NCBI GenBank assembly: GCA_031291235.1 | Contig: JARLJL010000016.1 | Span: forward strand, 1 to 47,690 | Origin: Sulfuriferula sp. | GTDB taxonomy: Bacteria; Pseudomonadota; Gammaproteobacteria; Burkholderiales; Sulfuriferulaceae | DNA length: 47,690 bases | Direction: 5' to 3' | Part shown: positions 40,944-47,391 of the stretch, piece by piece | Layout of the letters: every line of letters begins with the position of its first letter | How positions within the stretch are numbered: position 1 is the first letter of the stretch | Notes under the pieces: generated by a model | What the model was told of the DNA's origin: nothing | Databases searched by the model: none | Seen by the model: the letters and a program-made list of their open reading frames with translations, nothing else | Position numbers and translations under genes: made by a program

Positions 40944-41375
40944 TTATTCTGAGGTGGTTTCGACGGTTTCTTCAACGTGTGAAGGGGCCAAGAGTGGTTC
41001 ACATTCCCACTCTACTACTTCTTCAGTAGAAGCAGGACGTGTATAACCGGGAATATACTGCTCTGGTACTATGCGTGTGCCGGTTACTTTACGCTTGCAC
41101 ACTTTTACACGATCACCGTGGAAGGTGAGACGGACTGTTCCTACAGTTTCGCCGACAGACCACGGAATTTCTGTGCGGAGATAGAATGAGTCTCCAGAAT
41201 ATTCTTTCTCTCTATGAAGCCCTGGAATAAGAGCGACTTCACGGAGAGTTTCTGCTTCTACATTATATTTGTAGAAGAAAGGTATATCTGGTGTTGGTAG
41301 AGTTGGATGTTGCTCGAAGAAAGCAGCGACTGCTCTGAGAGCGGCGCAGAATTCTAAGGATTCAGAGTTAGTCAT
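40944..41375 (-). CDS. Conserved phage hypothetical protein (VC..GT..VeWEC type)
   Basis: A 143-residue protein. A helical start (LRAVAAFFEQHP) is followed by beta-rich sequence and a C-terminal block with VCKRKVTGTRIVPE, EEVVEWECEPLLAP. This block recurs in small phage proteins, notably from actinobacterial phages, with no known function. The start overlaps the previous stop (ATGA) and GAGGTAA is upstream. Confidence 0.72.
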   Translation of the reverse strand: MTNSESLEFCAALRAVAAFFEQHPTLPTPDIPFFYKYNVEAETLREVALIPGLHREKEYSGDSFYLRTEIPWSVGETVGTVRLTFHGDRVKVCKRKVTGTRIVPEQYIPGYTRPASTEEVVEWECEPLLAPSHVEETVETTSE

Positions 41376-41950
41376 TGCTTTACCTCTTTCTTAGTGATGA
41401 ACTGTTCCGGGAACTTCTCACGGAGTGCTTCGAGTACGCTGGTTACAAGTGAGCAGCGGCTTGTACTTTCTTGAACCTCTTCGTCGGTGACTGGTCCTGT
41501 AGATCCTGGCGTGAGAACCAGGTGTTTGACAACATGAGCAGCATTGTGATGGACAAGCGCGATGCTTAGAGCATCAATACCAGCGCGGACGAATTTGTTC
41601 TTTGCTGGCGATGCGAGAGTGTAAGCATCGAGACAATTGTTTACACGATCGGAATCGAGATCGGCGGAGATATAGTTTACCAGCTTTGCCGTCATATGCT
41701 CGATTCCTGCTAGATAGCCGAACATGAAGATATGAGCGGGAGTGAATTTGGCTTTGTTTAGTGACAGTGCTGGGATTGTTTGGGTCAGCTTATTTCGGAG
41801 ATTTTTTGCAAGGTCTATGGTGATTGTTCCAAGTAAGCTTTTCTTGCTATTAAAATACTCACGCTTGTCAAAAAGCTCTGCAAAGGAAGGAGGTCCTATT
41901 TTTTCAGCTTGAGTTTCAGGTTGAGATTGTTTCTGTGGGTCTGGCGACAT
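41372..41950 (-). CDS. Hypothetical early protein
   Basis: A 192-residue protein: a disordered polar start (1-20), a helical middle with a hydrophobic run (AHIFMFGYLAGIEHMTAKL), a His-rich helix (IALVHHNAAHVVKHLVL), and a basic C-terminus. AAAGGAG is upstream. It is the first gene downstream of structured element III. No family recognised. Confidence 0.7.
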   Translation of the reverse strand: MSPDPQKQSQPETQAEKIGPPSFAELFDKREYFNSKKSLLGTITIDLAKNLRNKLTQTIPALSLNKAKFTPAHIFMFGYLAGIEHMTAKLVNYISADLDSDRVNNCLDAYTLASPAKNKFVRAGIDALSIALVHHNAAHVVKHLVLTPGSTGPVTDEEVQESTSRCSLVTSVLEALREKFPEQFITKKEVKQ

Positions 41951-41999
41951 TTTCGTTTCTCCTTTGGGTGTTTCTTAGAATGCTTGCGTCTGCAATACA

Positions 42000-42128
42000 C
42001 TCTCTTCTGTACAGGAAACCTAGACTGGTCTAACCGTGGCTATAGAGTCAGAGTTTCGCGGCTCCACGCGATGCGTGGTATGTTATGTATAACATGCCTC
42101 TGTACAGAAGAGAGCATACGGCTCTCTT
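42000..42128. ncRNA. Structured intergenic element III (branched, with competing hairpins)
   Basis: A perfect 15-bp stem, 42000-42014 with 42100-42114 (CTCTCTTCTGTACAG and its complement), encloses hairpins TAGA/TCTA (42021-42032), CCACGC/GCGTGG (42064-42078) and TATGTTAT/ATAACATG (42079-42096, one wobble). Its right arm overlaps an alternative hairpin AAGAGAGC/GCTCTCTT (42108-42115 with 42121-42128), so the two folds exclude each other, as in attenuators or switches. It begins one base after the stop of the 42130 gene on the - strand. No known riboswitch recognised. Confidence 0.5.
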
Positions 42129-42129
42129 G

Positions 42130-42309
42130 TTAAGATACTTCATTCGTGAATTGCTCTGGCTGAGTTGAAGGCTCTGGTTCTGTTGATTCATATTGCGGAC
42201 ATTCGCAAGTTTTCCCTTGAATGGGATCTTGGGCATCACAAGCTCCAAATAGTTTGTAATGTTTTGCTTGCGAATGCCCGCATTTGCAGTTAGCCAAGGC
42301 CAAAGCCAT
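42130..42309 (-). CDS. CxCGH-type zinc mini-protein, second copy
   Basis: About 59 residues: NCKCGHSQAKHYKLFGACD followed by GKTCECPQYEST and an acidic Gln/Pro-rich tail. It shares the CxCGH-x4-H...CxC motif with the 36211 protein. The frame runs on upstream through the hexanucleotide repeat as meaningless Ala-Met repeats, so the start is placed at the last suitable ATG, overlapping the Gly-rich ORF end by 20 bases; it has no clear ribosome site and would depend on coupling. Confidence 0.5.
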   Translation of the reverse strand: MALALANCKCGHSQAKHYKLFGACDAQDPIQGKTCECPQYESTEPEPSTQPEQFTNEVS

Positions 42310-42601
42310 CGCCAGAGCCATCGCCAGAGCCATGGCCAGAGCCAGAGCCATCGCCAGAGCCAGAGCCATCGCCAGAGCCATGGCCATCGCTAGAGCCAGA
42401 GCCAGAGCCATAGCCATAGCCAGAGCCATCGCTAGAGCCAGAGCCATCGCCAAGGCCATAGCCATCGCCATAGCCATCGCTAGAGCCAGAGCCATAGCCA
42501 TAGCCATAGCCATAGCCATCGCTAGAGCCAGAGCCATCGCCAGAGCCATCGCCATAGCCATAGTCAGAGCCATCGCCAAAGTCAGAGCCTAGCTTCTCCA
42601 T
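42290..42601 (-). CDS. Gly-rich low-complexity protein (G-D/S/Y repeats)
   Basis: A 103-residue protein starting MEKLGSDFGDGSDYGYGDG. From residue 9 onwards it is almost only Gly alternating with Asp, Ser or Tyr (GDGSGYGYGSGSGS). It starts inside the end of the DUF6948 gene (13-base overlap). Of the frames open through the repeat, this one is favoured because it begins at a sensible place, and similar G-Y/S/D repeat proteins are known beside DUF6948 genes in other phages. Probably disordered; function unknown. Confidence 0.55.
   Translation of the reverse strand: MEKLGSDFGDGSDYGYGDGSGDGSGSSDGYGYGYGYGSGSSDGYGDGYGLGDGSGSSDGSGYGYGSGSGSSDGHGSGDGSGSGDGSGSGHGSGDGSGDGFGLG
42292..42590. repeat. Hexanucleotide tandem repeat (GCCATC / GCCAGA / GCCATA / GCTAGA)
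   Basis: About 300 bases of six-base units differing at positions 5 and 6 and rarely at 3. The period is a multiple of three, so several frames stay open on both strands. Such a tract would be expected to vary in length between isolates through slippage. Confidence 0.92.
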
Positions 42602-42891
42602 TGCTTCACCGCCTCTATGGATAGTTGCGCTTTCACCGTTACATCGATAACTTCAATGGCTTCGGTTAAGATAATCGAAGAAACTGCGACAGGAAATTTA
42701 CATTCTTCAGGTTTTGAAGTTCCTTCCATCGCCAACTGTGATAATGACGCCGCGCCAGCCCAATACCATAAACGCCGCGCATTTGTTAAAGTGACTTCTT
42801 TTCCTTCACGTTTTACCAGAGTTCCAGCAAACACTCCAGCAGAATAAGTACGCACAATTACGTACTTTTGTTTTGACTTTCTTGTTGGCAC
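42589..42891 (-). CDS. DUF6948 family protein
   Basis: A 100-residue protein with the DUF6948 pattern: YVIVRTYSAGVFAGTLVKRE, KEVTLTNARRLWYWAGAASL, SQLAMEGTSKPEECKFPVAV and a final TEAIEVIDVTVKAQ. The family is widespread in phages, has no known function, and is often beside Gly-rich repeat proteins, as here. Start is GTG with AAAGGAG eight bases upstream. Confidence 0.8.
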   Translation of the reverse strand: MPTRKSKQKYVIVRTYSAGVFAGTLVKREGKEVTLTNARRLWYWAGAASLSQLAMEGTSKPEECKFPVAVSSIILTEAIEVIDVTVKAQLSIEAVKQWRS

Positions 42892-42933
42892 AGATTTGCT
42901 CCTTTGTGTGTTGGTTATTACAACGTTTTTGGT

Positions 42934-43344
42934 TTACTTCACCGACGGTACTACAAGCGGCGCGATTGTGATTAGCAGCAGGCCAATAAGTGCCAACAAC
43001 GTCAGCAACACCGTACCGAGCAACGCCTCGCGCCAGAATTTGCTTTGACGGATTAGCTGCTCAAGTCTCTGATTGTCGTATGGCTCCATCACGACATCGT
43101 TTTCTGCCAACACATCTGAGTACAGATAATCACATACAGGAAAATCGCCCCGTGTGATTAAGCGCATCGAGTTGTCAGCGGCCTCAACAGCTTCAATCGT
43201 TATTCCAGCTTCAATTGTTACTGGCACGTTTGCTGCCACAACCGTCGTTGCGTCTGTTGGTGCGACTTCGCGTGTGCGGGCGCTTCGCTTTAGAATGTCG
43301 AGTCGCTGTGCTAACGCGAATAGGTTAATACGTGCTTTGTTCAT
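42934..43344 (-). CDS. Tail-anchored membrane protein, hypothetical
   Basis: A 136-residue protein. The cytoplasmic-type part (1-105) has helical and beta segments (LFALAQRLDILKRSAR, DFPVCDYLYSDVLAEN); residues 108-130 form one membrane span (LLGTVLLTLLALIGLLLITI). The ribosome site is AAGGAG. Tail-anchored early proteins could modify the host membrane or block superinfection; this is speculative. Confidence 0.7.
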   Translation of the reverse strand: MNKARINLFALAQRLDILKRSARTREVAPTDATTVVAANVPVTIEAGITIEAVEAADNSMRLITRGDFPVCDYLYSDVLAENDVVMEPYDNQRLEQLIRQSKFWREALLGTVLLTLLALIGLLLITIAPLVVPSVK

Positions 43345-43361
43345 TGACGTTTCTCCTTGTA

Positions 43362-43910
43362 TTACAATTTGTCAAATTCATCTAACGTAACTGGTGGAAG
43401 AGATTCAAAATCATCTAACATAGGATCAACGGTTTTATCCGCCATGAATAGATTACGAGTTTTGTTGTGATAATCATCTTCTGTTCCTCTATTCCTAACT
43501 GCTCTAGCAGCATTTGCAATTTTGTCAAATTCTTCTTGAGTCATTCTCTGTGGAATAGCATTTCTGCGCTCTTGCTCAATCATATCCTTAAGCGAAAGTG
43601 GAAACTCCACACCCACAGCTTGAGCTTGTTCAATAACGCTGGTATCTATTCCTTTTTCTTTTAACTTTGAACGTGCTATTAGTTGCGCATACTTTCTCTG
43701 CGCTGCACTGTATGCTTTGCACGTTACTTTATACATCGTGCTGGAATCCGCGCGCTCAAGCCTTGAAGCAGGATCGTTCAATCCCTCAAGCCTCAGCAGT
43801 GTTTTTCTGTGAATAGAGCAAGCTCTCTTATATATCAAAAGAGCCTCTAAATACTCCTCATATCCATCAGGTTTAGCCATCTTCTGAACAGCTTTTCTAA
43901 AAGAAGTCAT
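43362..43910 (-). CDS. Hypothetical early protein
   Basis: A 182-residue, mostly helical, basic-then-acidic protein (LLIYKRACSIHRKTLLRLEG, KAYSAAQRKYAQLIARSKLK, EEFDKIANAARAVR, and a DDFESLPPVTLDEFDKL tail). The ATG at 43910 with GAGGGT upstream is preferred over the TTG at 43928. A promoter of the shared class lies 18 bases upstream. No family recognised. Confidence 0.7.
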   Translation of the reverse strand: MTSFRKAVQKMAKPDGYEEYLEALLIYKRACSIHRKTLLRLEGLNDPASRLERADSSTMYKVTCKAYSAAQRKYAQLIARSKLKEKGIDTSVIEQAQAVGVEFPLSLKDMIEQERRNAIPQRMTQEEFDKIANAARAVRNRGTEDDYHNKTRNLFMADKTVDPMLDDFESLPPVTLDEFDKL

Positions 43911-43927
43911 TTCACCCTCACTATTCA

Positions 43928-43956
43928 AGTGTAGGCTTTTCTCACGGTATTGTCAA
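43928..43956 (-). promoter_or_regulatory. Promoter of the 43910 gene (shared-motif class)
   Basis: - strand TTGACA (43956-43951), 17-base spacer, TACACT (43933-43928), with the same 18-base AAAAGCCTACACTTGAAT block as at 40902. Predicted start at about 43921, giving an 11-base leader. Confidence 0.72.
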
Positions 43957-44566
43957 GTTTCTGACTTGATCTCCGCAGACGTGGCACGATGTAAGCCCTA
44001 TGCAATCAACGTTTTATGCCGTGCCCACCCGTGTCGGTGGAAAATTCGCACTCACACACCCCTTGCCCTACCCACTCGCGCCTGTCATGCATGTCTAGAG
44101 TAGCAATCTCAGAGAGAGCAGGAGATTTTACTGTGAGAGTGAGTTTATACTGTGAGAGCTGTTTTGATGTTTGAAGAGAGGTTTTAGATTGTATATATAT
44201 ATTATTATTTTTTTTTTTTACTTCTATACTATCTCTCTTCTATCTTCTCACTAATTTCACGCTACTACAGAATGCATGAGCACCTCGCTTGACCGCTCGA
44301 AGGGGTGTGGCAGGTGGTTTTTTCCGCACACACTGGGTGGCATTACCCAACCCCATGAAAACACAAGAGTTAACCCACCCTAGCCGTCCGGAGATCAACT
44401 CAGTATCCCTTATATAACGAGAGATTAGCTCCGAGAGTGTATCACCAATACCCTATGCTATATTCACCCACATGGAGTAGCCATAGCATAAAATACAGAA
44501 CCCACACCTATACCAGCATGTGGATTCTAGTGTGACTACGATAATTGTGATTGTTACCGTTGTCGT
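43957..44566. other. Non-coding region with AT-rich tract and repeats
   Basis: About 610 bases without a credible gene. It contains a direct repeat ACTGTGAGAG (44130-44139, 44149-44158), an alternating TA stretch running into a long T-tract (about 44190-44220), a polypyrimidine tract, and near 44454-44523 two interleaved 7-base inverted repeats. It lies between the 43910 promoter and the next leftward gene and may be regulatory. Confidence 0.55.
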
Positions 44567-45055
44567 CTACGAAAGGGAAACTGGGTTGACGCCGAAAATC
44601 CCTGCCAACTGGACGATATGAGCATCCTTAGACGTTGCGTCTTTGGACTGTTTGTATTTCTTGAGCAACGTTGTCGATTCCTTTGAGTCGATCGATTCTG
44701 CTAGTTCGCGTAGCTGTTTCTCCGCATATTCGCGAATAGCAATTTCACCGCTTTTCAAAGACGCTGCGTTCAGCGTCAAGGTGTTAAACCATTGTGGACG
44801 CATTTTGGAAGCCATAGCGTTATTCGCTTCACGAATCATCTGACGGATCACATACAATCCAACCGTAGACAACGCGGGATACTTTGTCGCGACGCTGGAC
44901 CGGACTTCCGGTGCTAGAGTGTTAAACTTGGACTCAAGCGCAGCTTTCTGCTCCACGCTCAAGTGGGCGAGTACATCCGTGATCTGCTCAGAGACCGCTT
45001 CTGTGATGGCGCTCTCCAACTGAGATTGCATGGTATTGCTATGTGAGTTTGACAT
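44567..45055 (-). CDS. Hypothetical helical protein at the head of the leftward block
   Basis: A 162-residue, mainly helical protein (LESAITEAVSEQITDVLAHL, VEQKAALESKFNTLAPEV, YVIRQMIREANNAM). A final segment (HIVQLAGIFGVNPVSLS) resembles the DNA-recognition part of H-NS-like or helix-turn-helix proteins, only weakly. The ATG at 45055 has GGAG upstream and is preferred over one at 45070. It is isolated between two non-coding regions, as expected of an early regulatory or origin-binding protein. Confidence 0.65.
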   Translation of the reverse strand: MSNSHSNTMQSQLESAITEAVSEQITDVLAHLSVEQKAALESKFNTLAPEVRSSVATKYPALSTVGLYVIRQMIREANNAMASKMRPQWFNTLTLNAASLKSGEIAIREYAEKQLRELAESIDSKESTTLLKKYKQSKDATSKDAHIVQLAGIFGVNPVSLS

Positions 45056-45083
45056 TGTTTGATTCTCCATTTTCTACAAGGTT

Positions 45084-45225
45084 GATACCCTGTGTTAGTG
45101 GCTATCCTCATTCAAACGGCACGACCGTTATTGAGTAGGCGAAGTGTAGTAGCATGTTAACAGCGGATTGTATGAATCACCGCATCTATGCTCTATGACT
45201 TCCCAAGCCACTAGCACAAGGTATC
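45084..45225. ncRNA. Structured element IV (branched, 20-base arms)
   Basis: 45084-45103 pairs with 45206-45225 (18 Watson-Crick pairs, one G-T wobble, one mismatch). It encloses an AACGG/CCGTT hairpin extended by CTCA/TGAG (45107-45135), and a stem AGCAT/ATGCT (45151-45155, 45188-45192) around GCGGATT/AATC-CCGC (45163-45183). The overall plan resembles element II. No tRNA features (no TTCGA arm) are present. Confidence 0.5.
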
Positions 45226-45283
45226 TTCACTTGTGCCACAAACCTGTCACGCTTGTGTAAATTCTGTCTAAGTTGTCAAATAA

Positions 45284-45347
45284 CCCTTACGGCCTAGCCG
45301 CTAGTACAGTCTTGAGCTACTCCCCAGTATAGCTCATGTGGTAAGGG
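45284..45347. ncRNA. Structured element V (three-way junction)
   Basis: CCCTTAC (45284-45290) pairs with GTAAGGG (45341-45347) and encloses GGC/GCC (45291-45299) and TGAGCTA/TAGCTCA (45313-45336). Smaller than elements II-IV but similarly built. Further small hairpins follow to about 45470 (for example ACGGC/GCCGT near 45423-45436). Confidence 0.4.
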
Positions 45348-45535
45348 GCATCCACTAGTCTGACCATTCCTGCCAGACGAGGTAATAGCTATCAGGAGTA
45401 TACGCTTGTTACTACGTAGTCTGACGGCCTATGCCGTATCCTTGCTATCACTGATTGGATGGTCTGTCCATCAATCAATCATGAATCAATCTTAGCAGAC
45501 TATCAAAGGCTGTGCCGTCTTAGCGATAAAATATC

Positions 45536-45556
45536 TGTGGATAACTTTGTGGATAA
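45536..45556 (+). other. Two DnaA boxes; candidate replication origin
   Basis: TGTGGATAA occurs at 45536-45544 and again at 45548-45556, both perfect matches to the consensus DnaA box, 12 bp apart on the same strand. They lie in an 880-base gene-free region with AT-rich runs (45715-45735). Host DnaA binding and origin function are inferred. Confidence 0.6.
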
Positions 45557-45563
45557 CTTCTAC

Positions 45564-45591
45564 TTGACAAGTCTCTGTCATGTGCTACAAT
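45564..45591 (+). promoter_or_regulatory. Strong rightward promoter next to the DnaA boxes
   Basis: TTGACA (45564-45569), 16-base spacer, TACAAT (45586-45591). Predicted start near 45598. No coding start with a ribosome site follows for over 300 bases, so the first product may be a leader or untranslated RNA. Confidence 0.72.
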
Positions 45592-45608
45592 ACCGTTCGC
45601 ACTATCTC

Positions 45609-45640
45609 TGTATACCTATCATATTGTATACCTATCATAC
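45609..45640. repeat. Tandem 16-base repeat (iteron/operator candidate)
   Basis: TGTATACCTATCATAT is followed at once by TGTATACCTATCATAC, differing only in the last base. It lies 10-40 bases downstream of the predicted start of the 45564 promoter, a good place for a repressor site or an initiator iteron. Confidence 0.75.
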
Positions 45641-45736
45641 AACTGTGTACTAACTAGTAACATCAACCTCCGCCTCAAAAACGCGAAAATTTAACGAGAA
45701 ACAGGGGGGACACCGCTAATAATTTTTTCAATTTTT

Positions 45737-45764
45737 TGACCTTCGAGGCTGCTTCTATATAGAA
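45737..45764 (+). promoter_or_regulatory. Possible second rightward promoter with palindromic -10
   Basis: TTGACC (45737-45742) is followed after 16 bases by TATAGA (45759-45764). The -10 lies in the perfect palindrome TTCTATATAGAA, which could be an operator. Weaker than the neighbouring promoters. Confidence 0.4.
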
Positions 45765-45899
45765 AGATAATGAAACAGCAGTGTTGATTGTAATAGAGAC
45801 GGTAATTGCGCAGTAGTGGAGCTACTACGGAGGCGCGGCGTGGGGGCGTGTACGGCGAGCGAGTGGGTAATTTTTGACCTCAAACTACCGTATATGCCA

Positions 45900-45928
45900 T
45901 TGACACGTGACGGAGACGGTGCTATGCT
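45900..45928 (+). promoter_or_regulatory. Promoter for a leaderless mRNA (packaging operon)
   Basis: TTGACA (45900-45905), 17-base spacer, TATGCT (45923-45928). Six bases later is the ATG at 45935, so transcription would begin at or next to the start codon. Same geometry as the RHH promoter at 35720. It would drive the packaging and head genes across the circle join. Confidence 0.65.
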
Positions 45929-45934
45929 TACAGT

Positions 45935-46192
45935 ATGTCGAAGTGTATCCAAAGCGGCGAGCAGGAACAGTGCGAGCGTGAGACTGACGGCGGCTACAAG
46001 CGAAGCGCCTCTGTCTCTGAGTGCATCGCTCTAGGGGCTGGGAATGGGGTTCAGCTAAATAGGATTCCTGTACTTCCAGCTGGCCCTCTAGTAGCCGCGC
46101 TCAAACGTCACTTCGAGACATATAGTGGCCTCGTCGAGTCTCGTCCATGCGACGAGTTAGCGATAGTCGCGTTATCAAAGGATGATCTTTAA
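45935..46192 (+). CDS. Small hypothetical protein, probably leaderless
   Basis: An 85-residue protein. The N-terminal half has three cysteines (SKCIQSG, EQCERETDGG, SECIALG); the C-terminal half is more ordered (VQLNRIPVLPAGPLVAALKR, then ETYSGL and ELAIVALSK) and recalls small phage regulators with an 'LPAGPLVAAL' helix. No ribosome site is present; the promoter puts the RNA start at the ATG. The stop overlaps the TerS-like start (TAATG). Confidence 0.55.
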   Translation: MSKCIQSGEQEQCERETDGGYKRSASVSECIALGAGNGVQLNRIPVLPAGPLVAALKRHFETYSGLVESRPCDELAIVALSKDDL

Positions 46193-46941
46193 TGGCGACA
46201 GCGTCCTCAAATCCAACCCCGACTTCTGGGATAACTGGCTCACTCCACTACGGAGGCAGTCTCAATCCCAAAACAGCTGCTCTTGGTCCCAAACCACAAG
46301 CAGGCCGGCAGTTCAAGGTTCAGAAACGCCTAGAAACAATCGTTCGGCTCGAAAACGCGGGCTTTGGTGAGGGTGCCGCTGCTGCTATGTTGTGCATCTC
46401 TGTTCCGCGGCTTCGTACAATCAAGAAATCTCCCGACTACATCGCGACTCGTGCTAAGCTCACCCATGGTATCATCATCAACTGGGATGGAGAACTCACA
46501 CAAATCAAAGAACAGCGGAAAGAAATCCTGACCGCGCAACTTCCAGCAGCTCTTGCTGTCATAGCCAACGAGTTACAGCGACCCGCCATCACTCTAGCAG
46601 AGCGCCGCCATCAGGTAGACATTGCCAAAGACCTACTCGACCGTGAAGGTACTTTCGCTAAAGTTAGCCGCGCTGAAATCAAGCCAGTGGATAAGTTTGA
46701 TTTTGAGAAAACCGATGTAGTCTCTACGTCGATCATCTCTGCTATTCGTGGAGTAGCCGCGCCTCTTGCGGCTACTGAAGCGGGGCAGACTGAAATCGAT
46801 AAGACAATTGAACTTAGCCGGTCGTTTTCAAATAGTGCTACCCTGAGCCAAACCGATCAAGAGCAAGCACTTAAGATGCTCGAAGAAGAAGCGCGGTCCA
46901 AAGGAATCGTCCTTGCCGACACACGTGGGGAGGAGGAGTAG
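46192..46941 (+). CDS. terS: Putative terminase small subunit
   Basis: A 249-residue protein. After a polar start, residues 45-80 contain a helix-turn-helix (KRLETIVRLENAGFGEGAAA then CISVPRLRTIKKSPDYI), the pattern of TerS proteins that recognise the packaging site. Helical oligomerisation segments follow (LTQIKEQRKEILTAQLPAA, RRHQVDIAKDLLDREG), and the C-terminus is acidic. It lies upstream of TerL, separated by two small genes. Its start overlaps the previous stop as TAATG, with AAGGA upstream. Assignment is by fold pattern and position. Confidence 0.72.
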   Translation: MATASSNPTPTSGITGSLHYGGSLNPKTAALGPKPQAGRQFKVQKRLETIVRLENAGFGEGAAAAMLCISVPRLRTIKKSPDYIATRAKLTHGIIINWDGELTQIKEQRKEILTAQLPAALAVIANELQRPAITLAERRHQVDIAKDLLDREGTFAKVSRAEIKPVDKFDFEKTDVVSTSIISAIRGVAAPLAATEAGQTEIDKTIELSRSFSNSATLSQTDQEQALKMLEEEARSKGIVLADTRGEEE

Positions 46942-46942
46942 G

Positions 46943-47374
46943 ATGCTGCACATATATATTGATACAATCCCCCACTCCGAACAACGTTACCCCACGGTCG
47001 GTGACTACTGGGAAGCCGACATGGGAGCGCAGGTTCTTGGTGGAACCAAAGCTGATCCTCAAATCAAAGTTACCAAAAGTCGTGAAGTTCGTATTTCCTC
47101 CATGGAAAATGAAGACTACGAGTTTCTAGTAGCCATCCACGAACTAATCGAACAACACCTCTGCAAGAAGCGGGGTATTTCAGAGGAACGAATTACCTCC
47201 TTCGACATGCTCTACGAGCAAAACCGCCCCGCTGGAGACGTAAGCGAACCTGGAAACGATACCCGCGCGCCTTACTATCACGAGCACCAGTTTGCTACAA
47301 GCATTGAAATGCAGATAGCCGCTGCGCTTGGAGTTGACTGGGATGTTTACGATAAAACCGTCAATTCACTCTAA
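46943..47374 (+). CDS. HELIE-type putative metal-binding protein
   Basis: A 143-residue protein. The start at 46943 follows AGGAGGAG; an upstream frame to 46913 is rejected. It has IHELIEQHLCKKRGIS, followed by FDMLYEQN, SEPGNDTRAPYYHEHQFAT and LGVDWDVYDKT. This combination (an HELxE helix, then EPGxxxxAPY and EH) recurs in small phage proteins near terminase genes; it looks like a metal site but lacks a full HExxH zincin motif. Function unknown. Confidence 0.72.
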   Translation: MLHIYIDTIPHSEQRYPTVGDYWEADMGAQVLGGTKADPQIKVTKSREVRISSMENEDYEFLVAIHELIEQHLCKKRGISEERITSFDMLYEQNRPAGDVSEPGNDTRAPYYHEHQFATSIEMQIAAALGVDWDVYDKTVNSL

Positions 47375-47391
47375 CCAATAAGGAGCAGCTT

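Noticed and set aside
42292-42590. CRISPR-like array
   Set aside because: The repeats are six bases with no spacers, and no cas genes exist. The Cas4-like nuclease belongs to a recombination module.
42284-42592. + strand ORF of Ala-Arg/Ala-Ile repeats, and the Ala-Met-Leu N-terminus of the - strand frame to 42579
   Set aside because: Both are by-products of the hexanucleotide repeat, whose length in threes keeps several frames open. The Gly-rich frame fits the neighbouring genes better.
45459-45653. Small + strand ORF in the origin region
   Set aside because: It spans the DnaA boxes, a promoter and the iterons, and has no ribosome site.
45755-46034. Overlapping small ORFs on both strands before 45935
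   Set aside because: They cover the promoter of the 45935 gene, have odd composition and no ribosome sites.
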